A DNA stretch of 64,000 bases from Mesorhizobium sp. WSM4306 (lineage in GTDB: Bacteria > Pseudomonadota > Alphaproteobacteria > Rhizobiales > Rhizobiaceae). The first letter of the stretch is position 1. The number at the start of each line of letters is the position of its first letter. A program made the position numbers and the translations under genes. Where the stretch lies: positions 1-64,000 of the forward strand of contig NZ_VFTC01000013.1 of assembly GCF_007003975.1 (NCBI RefSeq), written 5' to 3'. Positions 17,734 through 27,412 of this stretch are shown here, piece after piece. Below the pieces are notes generated by a model, which made no database searches, had not been told where the DNA came from, and saw only the letters and a list, made by a program, of their open reading frames with translations.

Positions 17734-18675
17734 GTGAACGTTCCCGCAAAATCAGACGAAAGCGCAACGCCGCCCGCGGCGATGCTGTTCATGCTTTCGA
17801 CCTATGTGTTTTTCACCTTCCTCGACACGTCGAGCAAATATCTGGTGCTGGCCGGCGTCTCGGCGTTGATCGTGGCCTGGGCGCGCTTCACCGTCCATGT
17901 CCTGCTTGTCGGCGTCTTTCTGCGCGGCTGGCGCGAGCCGTCGCGGTTCCGCGCCAACAATCTGTCGGCCCATATCCTGCGCGGCGGCCTGCTGTTCGGC
18001 TCGACCATGTGCAACGTCATGGCGCTCAAAACCCTGCAACTGGCCGAAACCACCTCGATCTATTTCTTCGGCCCGATGGTGATTACCGGGCTTGCCGGAC
18101 CGCTGCTTGGCGAATGGGCGGGGTGGCGGCGCTGGCTGGCGATCCTGTCGGGCTTTGTCGGCGTGCTCGTCATCACAAGGCCCGGCGTTGGCGTTTTCGG
18201 CGTCGGCCATCTCTTCGCGCTCGGCTCGATGCTGTCGAACTCTTTTTACGTCATCATGACGCGACGCATGTCGGCCAGCGAAAGCTCCGAAAGCCTGATC
18301 CTGTTTTCGGCGCTGGCGCCGGCCATGCTGCTTTTGCCGACGCTGCCGTTCTCGCACGCGCTGCCGCAGGATGGCTGGCACTGGTTCATTCTGGTGATGC
18401 TGGGCGTGTTCGGCGCCGGCGGCCACTGGATGCTGGTGCAGGCCTACCGCCTGGCGACCACCACGGCGCTCGCCCCGTATCCCTATTCGCAGATGGTCTG
18501 GATGATCCTGTCCGGCTGGATCATCTTCCACCAGTTCCCCGACCGCTGGACGCTGGTGGGTGCCGCCATCATCGTCGCCAGCGGCCTCTACATCATCCAT
18601 CGCGAGCACCGTCTGCGGCTGCGCAATCGAACGACTGTCGACGTCGAGGCGGAGGCGCTGGCGAAAAAACTTTGA
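17734..18675 (+). CDS. DMT-family (EamA) membrane transporter
   Basis: The 313-residue product has about ten hydrophobic helices in two EamA repeats, for example MLFMLSTYVFFTFLDTSSKY at the start and LGVFGAGGHWMLVQAYR in the second half. DMT exporters move amino acids, purines or other metabolites out across the inner membrane. GTG 17734 is preferred: it directly precedes the first helix region and lacks the non-conserved extension to 17653. The C-terminal tail is short and basic. The LacI regulator gene downstream lies within 70 bp on the same strand; substrate is unknown. Confidence 0.85.
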   Translation: MNVPAKSDESATPPAAMLFMLSTYVFFTFLDTSSKYLVLAGVSALIVAWARFTVHVLLVGVFLRGWREPSRFRANNLSAHILRGGLLFGSTMCNVMALKTLQLAETTSIYFFGPMVITGLAGPLLGEWAGWRRWLAILSGFVGVLVITRPGVGVFGVGHLFALGSMLSNSFYVIMTRRMSASESSESLILFSALAPAMLLLPTLPFSHALPQDGWHWFILVMLGVFGAGGHWMLVQAYRLATTTALAPYPYSQMVWMILSGWIIFHQFPDRWTLVGAAIIVASGLYIIHREHRLRLRNRTTVDVEAEALAKKL

Positions 18676-18740
18676 TTTGCTCCGAATCCGATGGCATAAC
18701 GCCGCATTTAAAAAATTTAAAAAACTCGGGGAGCGAAGGG

Positions 18741-19763
18741 CTGGCACAAAAGATCAAGCTTTCGACGATCGCGGATGCGCTTGGCGTGTCCACGGCCACG
18801 GTCTCCCTCGCCTTGCGCGACAGCCCGCTGGTCGCCGGCGCCACGCGCGACCGCATCAAGGAACATGCGCGCGCCATCGGCTATATCTACAACCGCCGCG
18901 CTGCCTCACTGCGCACCTCGCGTTCGGGTATTGTCGGCGTCGTCGTCCATGACATCATGAACCCGTTCTTTGCCGAGATCCTGCGCTCGATCGAAAGCGA
19001 ACTCGACCGCAGCCGGCAGACCTTCATCCTCTCCAACCATTACGACCAGCTGGAAAAGCAGCGCACCTTCATCGACACGCTGCTGCAGCTCGGCGCCGAC
19101 GGCGTCATCATGTCGCCGGCCATCGGCACGCCGGCTTCCGACATCGTCATGGCCGAGGAAAACGGCCTGCCGGCGGTGCTGATCGCGCGCACCGTCGAAG
19201 GCGCCGACGTGCCGGTGTTCCGTGGCGACGATGCCTATGGCACGGCGCTGGCCACCAATCATCTGATCTCGCTCGGCCACAAGCGCATCGCCATGATCGG
19301 CGGCACCGACCAGACCTCGACCGGGCGCGACCGCTATCAGGGCTATCTCAACGCCATGGAAGCGGCGGGTCTCGAAGTCAGGCCGTCCTGGCGCATCGCC
19401 GGCCCTCGCACCAAGCAGGGCGGGTTCGAGGCGGCTGGACAGTTTTTGGCGCTGAAAGACAAGCCAACCGCCGCCTGCTGCTGGAATGATCTCGTCGCCA
19501 TCGGGCTGATGAACGGCATTGCCCGCGCAGGCCTGGTGCCGGGCGCCGATATCTCGGTCACCGGCTATGACGATCTCGAGGAAGCGGCAATCGCGACACC
19601 GGCACTCACCACCGTCTGGAACGGCCAGCGCGAGGTCGGCCGCCGCGCCGCCAGCGCGCTGCTCGACAAGTTGAATGGACAGGCGGTACGGCCGTCGCAG
19701 GAACTGATCAAGCCGGAACTGCATGTGCGCCAGTCGACCGGCAAGCCGGTGGAGCGTGTATGA
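18741..19763 (+). CDS. LacI-family regulator, probably with a non-standard CTG start
   Basis: About 340 residues: an N-terminal HTH (KLSTIADALGVSTATVSLAL) and a periplasmic-binding-like effector domain (GIVGVVVHDIMNPFFAEIL, GHKRIAMIGG, GADISVTGYDDLEEA). The open frame extends far upstream only because it overlaps the transporter in another frame. No ATG or GTG exists near the HTH. A CTG at 18741 gives the family-typical AQKIKLSTIADAL start and has GGGGAG seven bases before it; the alternative TTG at 18672 adds 23 residues and has no clear ribosome site. The stop overlaps the next gene's ATG, so regulator and dehydrogenase are coupled. Confidence 0.82.
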   Translation: MAQKIKLSTIADALGVSTATVSLALRDSPLVAGATRDRIKEHARAIGYIYNRRAASLRTSRSGIVGVVVHDIMNPFFAEILRSIESELDRSRQTFILSNHYDQLEKQRTFIDTLLQLGADGVIMSPAIGTPASDIVMAEENGLPAVLIARTVEGADVPVFRGDDAYGTALATNHLISLGHKRIAMIGGTDQTSTGRDRYQGYLNAMEAAGLEVRPSWRIAGPRTKQGGFEAAGQFLALKDKPTAACCWNDLVAIGLMNGIARAGLVPGADISVTGYDDLEEAAIATPALTTVWNGQREVGRRAASALLDKLNGQAVRPSQELIKPELHVRQSTGKPVERV

Positions 19764-20743
19764 CCAAGGCCGAACAATTGAACTCCGTCGCCGTTCTGGT
19801 GCCGGGGCATTTCAACGACCATGCGGTCGAGCGCATCGACCGCACCTTCAGACGGGTCAACATCGAACGCGCCGATCCCGCACTTGTCACCGACGAAATG
19901 CGCCGTGACGTGCGCGCCATTGCCTCCTTCGCCGGCGTCAATGCGGCATTGATGGATGCTTTGCCCAAGCTCGAACTCATCGCCTCCTTCGGTGTCGGCT
20001 ATGATTCGGTGGATGCCGTTCACGCGGCCAAGAAAAACATCATGGTCACCAACACGCCCGATGTTCTGACCGAAGAGGTCGCCGACACCACGATCGGCCT
20101 TCTGCTCAACACCGTGCGTGAATTGTACACGGCCGAGAAATGGCTGCGCGACGGCAGCTGGGTGAAGAAGGGCAACTATCCGCTGAGCCGGCTGACCTTG
20201 CGCGGCCGCCATGTCGGCATTTTCGGCATGGGCCGCATCGGCCTGGCCATTGCGCGGAGGCTGGAAGCGTTCGGGCTGCCGGTCGCCTACCACAACCGGC
20301 GCAAGGTCGAAGGCCTCGCCTACCAGTACCACCCGACGCTGAAAGGCCTTGCCGAAGCGGTCGATACGCTGATTTCCGTGGTGCCGGGCGGTGCTTCCAC
20401 CGAGAAGGCGGTCAATGCCGAAATCCTGGCGGCGCTTGGCGCCAATGGCGTGTTCGTCAACATCGGCCGCGGCAGCACGGTCGATGAGCCGGCTCTTGCG
20501 GCAGCCCTTGCCAACGGCGCCATCGCCGCCGCCGGGCTCGATGTCTTTGCCGACGAACCGAACGTGCCCAAGGCCTTGCTCGAAGCGCCCAACACCTCGC
20601 TGTTGCCGCATGTCGGTTCGGCCTCGCACCACACGCGCCGCGCCATGGCGGATCTGTGCGTCGACAATCTGGTGTCCTGGTTCAGCGAGCGCCGGCCGCT
20701 GACGCCGGTGCCGGAGACGGTGAATGTGAAGGCGGCCGGTTAA
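19760..20743 (+). CDS. D-2-hydroxyacid dehydrogenase (GhrB/GHPR-like)
   Basis: The 327-residue product has the two-domain 2-hydroxyacid dehydrogenase form: Rossmann motif GIFGMGRIGLAIARR, catalytic Arg in FVNIGRGS, catalytic Glu in DVFADEPNVP and catalytic His in LLPHVGSASHHT. It probably reduces glyoxylate, hydroxypyruvate or a related sugar-acid-derived keto acid with NAD(P)H. It overlaps the LacI-type regulator by four bases, a common arrangement for sugar-acid catabolic units. No other catabolic gene follows on this strand, so the pathway context is incomplete here. Confidence 0.9.
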   Translation: MTKAEQLNSVAVLVPGHFNDHAVERIDRTFRRVNIERADPALVTDEMRRDVRAIASFAGVNAALMDALPKLELIASFGVGYDSVDAVHAAKKNIMVTNTPDVLTEEVADTTIGLLLNTVRELYTAEKWLRDGSWVKKGNYPLSRLTLRGRHVGIFGMGRIGLAIARRLEAFGLPVAYHNRRKVEGLAYQYHPTLKGLAEAVDTLISVVPGGASTEKAVNAEILAALGANGVFVNIGRGSTVDEPALAAALANGAIAAAGLDVFADEPNVPKALLEAPNTSLLPHVGSASHHTRRAMADLCVDNLVSWFSERRPLTPVPETVNVKAAG

Positions 20744-20821
20744 CGCCGGGGCGCGACGGCCACATTCATTAACGTCAGCTTAACCCTTCGAAATGATTAT
20801 TAATCCAATGCGTATGCGTGG

Positions 20822-21241
20822 ATGAATACCAGAATGAAGACACTTTCCGTATTGACCGCCGCCGCAGCGCTGTTCGGCGGCGTTCAGCTGTTTCACGGTG
20901 GCGCTGGCCAAAGCGCTGCCGACGAGGTCACGCCATCCACCAGCTTCAGGCTGGTCGCCAATGGCGATGAAGGCGACTGCTCGGTCACCCGCGGCGCCGC
21001 GATCAACGATGGCCTGTCGCTGTTGACGGTGGCGCCGAATTGCCGCCGGCTGCTGCCCGGCATCGAGCGGGCGAAGTTCTGGCGCGAGGAGCAGGACGGC
21101 ACGGTGGCTTTCAGCGCCGACGGCATCGACCCGATCGTCACCTTCTCGGTTGCCGACGGCGATGGCTACGAATCCTACGCGCCGGCCTCGCCGCTGCTGT
21201 CGTTGGCGACAACCGACAGTCCAGATCAATCCGGCAACTGA
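20822..21241 (+). CDS. Secreted small protein, AprI/Inh-type inhibitor-like
   Basis: The 139-residue product has an N-terminal hydrophobic signal (MKTLSVLTAAAALFGGVQ) and a mature part with two cysteines 24 residues apart (GDCSV... NCRRL), a Trp (KFWREEQDG) and a final GYESYAPASPLLSL. The C-x-L-C-W-DG-F spacing is reminiscent of the Inh/AprI beta-barrel protease inhibitors and Omp19-like domains, but similarity is weak and read by eye. A second ATG four codons in (20834) would give a more compact signal peptide. Convergent with the amidotransferase gene, with stops 9 bp apart. Confidence 0.55.
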   Translation: MNTRMKTLSVLTAAAALFGGVQLFHGGAGQSAADEVTPSTSFRLVANGDEGDCSVTRGAAINDGLSLLTVAPNCRRLLPGIERAKFWREEQDGTVAFSADGIDPIVTFSVADGDGYESYAPASPLLSLATTDSPDQSGN

Positions 21242-21250
21242 TACGCTCGA

Positions 21251-22024
21251 TTACTCGGCCGCAGCCCGCGCGCCGGCTTTCGCCGCCGCATGCAGGCGCA
21301 CCGCATCGCCGAAAGCGCGGAAAATCTTGGCCGAGTTGCTGTCCGACTTGACCCAATATTCGGGATGCCACTGCACGCCGACGGCAAAGGCGCGGGCGTC
21401 CTTCACCGACACTGCCTCGACCGTGCCGTCGCCGGCGACAGCCTCGACCTGCAGTTTCGAGCCGAGTCGGTCGATCGCCTGGCGATGCAGAGAATTGACC
21501 TTGATGTCGCCGGCGCCGAACACGCCGGCCAGGCAGCTGCCGGGCTTGATCGAAATGGTCTGGTGAATGGCGAAACGTTCGTCCTGGTTGTCGCTCACCG
21601 GCGCGCGGTGATCGAACGAACCATCGCGCTCCTGGATCTCGGTGCCGAGCGTGCCGCCCAGCGCCACGTTCAACTCCTGGATGCCGCGGCAGATGGCGAG
21701 CAGCGGCACGCCGCGCTCGATCGCCTTGCGGATCAGCGGCAGCGTGGTGGAATCGCGCGCCGGATCGTAAGGGCCGTTGGCCTCGCTGGCGTCGCCGCCA
21801 TAGAGCGAGGGATGCACGTTGGATTTCGAGCCGGTGACCATGACGCCGTCGACCGACGACAACAGCTCATCGAAATCGAGCCGGTCGCCGAAGGAGGGCA
21901 CCAGCAGGGGGAACACGCCGGCGCCGGAAAGCGCCGCCTCGATATATTGCTGCGGGGCGGCATGCCAGGTGTAGTTGTCGAACTGACGGACGTCGGTCGA
22001 GATGGCGACGAGCGGCTGGTGCAT
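21251..22024 (-). CDS. Class-I glutamine-amidotransferase-type gamma-glutamyl hydrolase (peptidase C26)
   Basis: The 257-residue product matches the gamma-glutamyl-gamma-aminobutyrate hydrolase group: DGVMVTGSKSNVHPSLYGG, nucleophile Cys in LLAICRGIQELNVALGG, and the His/Glu pair in VGVQWHPEY. It hydrolyses gamma-glutamyl amides in the cytoplasm, for example in the glutamylated putrescine route. A glutamine-synthetase-like ligase sits 10 kb away, but nothing joins the two into one operon. ATG 22024 is chosen because the longer frame to 22204 lies in the divergent dctP upstream region and is not conserved-looking. Confidence 0.88.
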   Translation of the reverse strand: MHQPLVAISTDVRQFDNYTWHAAPQQYIEAALSGAGVFPLLVPSFGDRLDFDELLSSVDGVMVTGSKSNVHPSLYGGDASEANGPYDPARDSTTLPLIRKAIERGVPLLAICRGIQELNVALGGTLGTEIQERDGSFDHRAPVSDNQDERFAIHQTISIKPGSCLAGVFGAGDIKVNSLHRQAIDRLGSKLQVEAVAGDGTVEAVSVKDARAFAVGVQWHPEYWVKSDSNSAKIFRAFGDAVRLHAAAKAGARAAAE

Positions 22025-22254
22025 TTTGGGTCCGGATTCCCTTTTGGCGCGAAGCGAATAGCTATTGTGCCTGTAAAATAGGCGATCCGAGGGCGCTTTT
22101 CCATGGCAAGTTTCGTTGTCTCGCATAGGCCACGCCATAAACGTTAGACTATAGTTGCAGGCCGGGCGCCAAGCCTGCGGATTTGTCGCCGGTGCCGCCG
22201 TCAAATCCCGCTGCCATGCTGGACTCGACCCCTTGCCCGTGTATTGTTTCGGCC

Positions 22255-23431
<1,177 letters not shown>

Positions 23432-23440
23432 GCGGGGATT

Positions 23441-23634
23441 AGCCCCTTCTCCCCGTCGCTATACGGGGAGAAGGTCCCGGCAGGGGGATGAGGGGCGGCG
23501 CAGGCTTCGGCGATTGATCGCCCTGGGCGTAAGGCGCGCCCCGAAATTATACCTTATCTTTCCAATCGTTTATGCTGCCCCTCACCTGCCTGCCGGCATC
23601 CTCTCCCCGTATAGTGACGGGGAGAGGGGCGCTG
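23441..23634. repeat. Inverted pair of intergenic palindromic repeats
   Basis: Left copy (about 23441-23503) with CTTCTCCCCGTCG/ATACGGGGAGAAGG and right copy (about 23575-23634) with CTCTCCCCGTATAGTGACGG; outer CCCTCA/TGAGGGG arms oppose each other. The sequence blocks match those at 8631-8803, so this is another copy of the same element pair, between the convergent dctP and dehydrogenase genes. Confidence 0.75.
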
Positions 23635-23685
23635 TCATCGCCGGTTTCGCCACTCGCCAACGTTGCAGGATGGAGGGCCGCACCT

Positions 23686-24714
23686 TCAACCCTTGCCCGG
23701 CACAACCAGCACCTTGACCTCACCTGGCGCGGCCGGATTGGCGATCACCGAGGGGGCTTCCTCCAGGCCGACCTGCCTCGATATGAGCTTGTCGATCTCG
23801 ATTGCTCCGGACGCGACAAGGTCCGCCGCCCGCCTGTGGGTGAAGGGGTTGATGAACGAGCCAAGAACCTTCAGTTCGCGAAACAAGAGGTCGAACGGTT
23901 CGAAGGGCACCTTCATGCCTTGCGGCATCACGCCGACAATCACCACCGTACCGCCCGACTTCGCCAGCCGCATCGATTGTTCGACGGTATCGGGGACACC
24001 CGCGCATTCGAGCACCACGTCGACCCCACCGGGCACAAGGCCGGCTGGCCCAGTGATCGCCTCGATCGGATCAACGGTACTCGGATCGACCGTCGCCGTT
24101 GCGCCGAGCTCTTGCGCGAGCGCCCGGCGGGAGGCCTGCCGCGTCGACAGGATGATTGTCGACGCTCCTGCGAGCCTCACCAATTGCACGGTAAGCAGGC
24201 CGATAACGCCGCCGCCGAGCACCACCACCGATGCGCCGGGTCTGATGCCGGCGAGGTCGACAGCGTGCAGGCAGCACGCCAGTGGCTCGCAGAAGGCGCC
24301 ATGGGTTGGCTTCAGGTTCGCAGGCAGAAGAAACGCCTGGCTCTGCGGCATCACGACATAGTCGGCGAAGCCACCGTCGCGATGGATGCCGATGGCCCTG
24401 AGATTGTTGCACAAATTGACGCGGCCCGCCCGGCAATGACTGCAGCGCCCGCAGGAGATGTTGGGATCGCCGGTGACGCGGTCGCCCACGGCGATGCCCG
24501 AAACCGCTTCTCCGACAGCCTCGACGATGCCGCAGAATTCGTGACCAAGTGTAACCGGCGGGCTCGAAGGGAATTCGCCGTGGAGGAGATGACGGTCGGT
24601 GCCGCAAACACCGCAAGCTTCGATGCGCACCAGAACATCCTGCGGTCCCGCAAGGGGCTTGTCCACTTCCCGCAGCGCAATGTTGCCCACGGCTTCCAGG
24701 CGCACAGCTCTCAT
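23686..24714 (-). CDS. Zinc-dependent medium-chain alcohol/polyol dehydrogenase
   Basis: The 342-residue product has zinc ligands in CGVCGTDRHLLHG and GHEFCG, the four-Cys structural zinc site CGRCSHCRAGRVNLC, and a Rossmann motif VVLGGGVIGLLT. It belongs to the sorbitol/threonine/2,3-butanediol dehydrogenase branch and probably oxidises a polyol or hydroxy acid with NAD. It is placed between the two halves of a TRAP transporter and on the same strand as dctQM, so the transported substrate may be its substrate or product; that is inference. ATG 24714 is followed directly by the GroES-like domain. Confidence 0.9.
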   Translation of the reverse strand: MRAVRLEAVGNIALREVDKPLAGPQDVLVRIEACGVCGTDRHLLHGEFPSSPPVTLGHEFCGIVEAVGEAVSGIAVGDRVTGDPNISCGRCSHCRAGRVNLCNNLRAIGIHRDGGFADYVVMPQSQAFLLPANLKPTHGAFCEPLACCLHAVDLAGIRPGASVVVLGGGVIGLLTVQLVRLAGASTIILSTRQASRRALAQELGATATVDPSTVDPIEAITGPAGLVPGGVDVVLECAGVPDTVEQSMRLAKSGGTVVIVGVMPQGMKVPFEPFDLLFRELKVLGSFINPFTHRRAADLVASGAIEIDKLISRQVGLEEAPSVIANPAAPGEVKVLVVPGKG

Positions 24715-24730
24715 GACGTCCTCACTCAGA

Positions 24731-24828
24731 GCAATTCCAGGAAAAGTGTAAGCGGTTTTCCGTCCGGAATTGCGTCAAAACAAAGAGATAGAGCGTTTCG
24801 CCGTTTCCGCTAAACGGCGAAACGCTCT
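24731..24828. repeat. Single copy of the GCAATTCC repeat plus a strong hairpin
   Basis: 24731-24773 is a copy of the GCAATTCCAGGAAAAGTGT... repeat whose ends (GCAATTCC and GGAATTGC) are inverted. 24791-24828 is a near-perfect palindrome, GAGCGTTTCGCCGTTT / AAACGGCGAAACGCTC. The hairpin lies 6 bp past the stop of dctM and is a plausible terminator for the TRAP permease operon. Confidence 0.7.
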
Positions 24829-24833
24829 AGCCA

Positions 24834-26612
24834 TCAGTTAAAGTTCGGCGGCTGCGACAGGTCGGTCGCCGGCGCCGCCGGCTTGGCGGGCGGCGTCTCG
24901 CCGAAGTTCGGTGGCTGCGACAAATCGTTCGACGATGGCGCCGCGGGTGATGCGCCGCCGTCGGCTGGCGGGGGTGTGCCGAGAGGCGCAAGGCCCGGCA
25001 TGTCCGGCAACTTGATCTCGATCGTGCCGGGGTCAACCGCCGCGCCCTTGTAGTGCATGACCATCTGCGGGAAGGCGATGGTCAGCCCGATCATGATCAC
25101 CTGGATGCAGACGAACGGCACCGCGCCCCAATAGATCTGGCCGGTGGTGACCGGCGCGATCTGCTTGCCGGTCAGGCGGTCGAGATAGGGCACGCGGGCG
25201 GCGACCGAACGCAGGTAGAACAGCGCGAAGCCGAAGGGCGGGTGCATGAAGGAAGTCTGCATGTTGACGCCCAGAAGCACGCCGAACCAGATCAGGTCGA
25301 TGCCGAGCTTGTCGGCGGCGGGCGCCAGCAGCGGCACGATGATGAAGGCAAGCTCGAAGAAGTCGAGGAAGAAGGCGAGCACGAAGACCAGTATGTTGAC
25401 GCCGATCAGGAAGCCGACTTCGCCGCCCGGCAGCGACGTCAACAGATGTTCGACCCAGATGTGGCCGTTGACGCCGTAGAAGGTCAGCGAAAACACCCGC
25501 GCGCCGATCAGGATGAACAGCACGAAGGACGACAGGCGGGTCGTCGAGGTCAGCGCCTGCTTGATCACGTCCAGCGACAGCCGTCCCTTGGCCGCCGCCA
25601 TGATCAGGGCGCCGACGGAGCCCATGGCGCCGCCTTCGGTCGGCGTGGCGATGCCGAGGAAGATGGTGCCCAGCACCAGGAAGATCAGCGCCAGCGGCGG
25701 GATCAGCACGATAACCACCTGCTGCGCCAGCCGGGACATCATGTTGACGTTCAACCGCTTGTCGGCGATTGCCACGATGTAGATGAAGAGCACGCCGACA
25801 GTGGCGCCGAGAATGTCGGCATTGTCGCCATGCGCCGGCTCAAGATAGCGGTAGGCGGCATAGGAGACGGCGACCGTCACCACCAGCGCCGCCAGCAGCG
25901 ACAGCACGCCGTGGCCGAGCGTGCGGGCCTCCAGCGGCAGCGCCGGCATCATCTTCGGCCGGACGATCGACACGATCAGGATGTAAAGCGAGTAGAGGCC
26001 GGTCAGCACGAGACCGGGGATCAGTGCGCCGGCATACATGTCGCCGACCGAGCGGCCGAGCTGGTCGGCCAGCACGATCAGCACCAGCGATGGCGGGATG
26101 ATCTGGGCGAGCGTGCCCGACGCGGCGATGACGCCTGAAGCCAGCCTGCGGTCATAGCCGTAGCGCAGCATGATCGGCAGCGAGATCAGCCCCATGGCGA
26201 TGACCGATGCCGCCACCACGCCGGTGGTGGCGGCAAGCAGCGCGCCGACGAAGATCACGGCGTAGGCGAGGCCGCCGCGGACCGGCCCGAACAGCTGGCC
26301 GATCGTGTCGAGCAGGTCTTCGGCCATGCCGGATCGCTCGAGCACGAGGCCCATGAAGGTAAAGAACGGAATGGCCAGCAGCGTGTCGTTCGACATCACC
26401 CGGCTGCCGTAGAAATTGTCAGGCAGCGCGTGCAACAGCGGCCAGGCGAGATTGATCGAGCCGCCGGAATAGGGCGACAGCACGACGCCGATGAAGAAGA
26501 ACAGCAGGCCGTTTGCGGCGAGCGAGAAAGCGACGGGATAGCCGATCAACAGGAAGATGATCAGCGAAGCGAACATGATCGGCGCCATGTTCTGGGCGAT
26601 GAACTCGATCAT
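24834..26612 (-). CDS. dctM: TRAP transporter large permease (DctM) with Pro-rich C-terminal tail
   Basis: The 592-residue product has 12 or more hydrophobic helices with TRAP-large features, such as PFFTFMGLVLERSGMAEDLL, GATTGVVAASVIAMG-like and ATPTEGGAMGSVGALI segments. It drives ion-coupled uptake together with DctQ. It is longer than the common 425-residue form, as in the TakM/mannitol-chloroaromatic subgroup. The last about 60 residues are Pro/Ala-rich, predicted soluble, and contain LSQPPNF twice. Its ATG overlaps the dctQ stop by four bases, so the two are coupled. Confidence 0.9.
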   Translation of the reverse strand: MIEFIAQNMAPIMFASLIIFLLIGYPVAFSLAANGLLFFFIGVVLSPYSGGSINLAWPLLHALPDNFYGSRVMSNDTLLAIPFFTFMGLVLERSGMAEDLLDTIGQLFGPVRGGLAYAVIFVGALLAATTGVVAASVIAMGLISLPIMLRYGYDRRLASGVIAASGTLAQIIPPSLVLIVLADQLGRSVGDMYAGALIPGLVLTGLYSLYILIVSIVRPKMMPALPLEARTLGHGVLSLLAALVVTVAVSYAAYRYLEPAHGDNADILGATVGVLFIYIVAIADKRLNVNMMSRLAQQVVIVLIPPLALIFLVLGTIFLGIATPTEGGAMGSVGALIMAAAKGRLSLDVIKQALTSTTRLSSFVLFILIGARVFSLTFYGVNGHIWVEHLLTSLPGGEVGFLIGVNILVFVLAFFLDFFELAFIIVPLLAPAADKLGIDLIWFGVLLGVNMQTSFMHPPFGFALFYLRSVAARVPYLDRLTGKQIAPVTTGQIYWGAVPFVCIQVIMIGLTIAFPQMVMHYKGAAVDPGTIEIKLPDMPGLAPLGTPPPADGGASPAAPSSNDLSQPPNFGETPPAKPAAPATDLSQPPNFN

Positions 26613-27214
26613 GGGCGCGCCTCCTGGGCGAGCGCCTTGGCTTCCTCGGCGAGTGCCTTCGCCTCGAGTTCCGCCTGTTCATGCACCGATATGAATGGGT
26701 TGGGATCGTCCATGTCGCCGCGCATGATGGCGATCTTCTTGATGATCTCGGAAATGCCTTGCAGCGCCAGCAGGAAGAAGCCGACGAGCAGGATCGCCTT
26801 TGCTGGCCAGATGATCAGGCCGCCGGAATTGTTCGACATTTCGCCGCTGCGGAAGGACAGCGACACATAGGGGACGAAATAGATCACCATCAGCGTCACG
26901 AACGGCATCAGGAAGAAGATATGACCGAGAAGGTCGATCCAGTGCTGTATACGGCGTGAGAACATGCCGTAGACGATGTCGATGCGGATATGGTCGTTCT
27001 GCTTCAGCGTGTAGGCGGCGGCCAGCATGAAGGCGGCGCCGAACAGGTACCACTGCAGTTCCAGCCAGGCATTGGACGAGATGTCGAACATCTTGCGGAT
27101 GACGGCATTGGCGGCGCTGACCAGGATTGCCAGGAGGATCAGCCACGATATCCATCTGCCGATGAACTCGTTCATACGGTCAATCGTTCTGGATAGAGCG
27201 AGCAGCCCTGCCAT
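26609..27214 (-). CDS. dctQ: TRAP transporter small permease (DctQ)
   Basis: The 201-residue product has four hydrophobic helices (ISWLILLAILVSAANAV, WYLFGAAFMLAAAYTL, FFLMPFVTLMVIYFVPYV, AILLVGFFLLALQGI) and the DctQ-type HIRIDIVYGMFSRRIQ loop. The C-terminus is an acidic Ala/Glu helix of about 30 residues. ATG 27214 is chosen: GGGAGGAA lies at ideal spacing before it, whereas the ORF to 27382 lacks such a site. It is the first gene of the dctQM unit. Confidence 0.9.
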   Translation of the reverse strand: MAGLLALSRTIDRMNEFIGRWISWLILLAILVSAANAVIRKMFDISSNAWLELQWYLFGAAFMLAAAYTLKQNDHIRIDIVYGMFSRRIQHWIDLLGHIFFLMPFVTLMVIYFVPYVSLSFRSGEMSNNSGGLIIWPAKAILLVGFFLLALQGISEIIKKIAIMRGDMDDPNPFISVHEQAELEAKALAEEAKALAQEARP

Positions 27215-27412
27215 GCATTCCTCCCTTGTGCCGAAGGCGCGCCGGCTCCCCTTATTTTCCGTCGCGCCGCTGTGGCTCAACGGTATGCCGTGCGTGGTCC
27301 GGCGGGTCAACATGGCAGGGGCGCGATCAACGCCGTTGTGACTTGAGGCAGGGGATAAAGTGCCGGCCGGCTGCTGCGTCACGCAACCAAAGTCTGATGC
27401 CGGATGCGGCGA

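Noticed and set aside
17706..18740. Upstream part of the frame ending in the LacI protein
   Set aside because: It overlaps the DMT transporter in another frame and has none of the LacI family features; the regulator begins near 18741.
25053..26138. Open 361-residue plus-strand frame with many His, Asp and Gln
   Set aside because: It is the complement of dctM membrane helices, a known artefact of hydrophobic codons.
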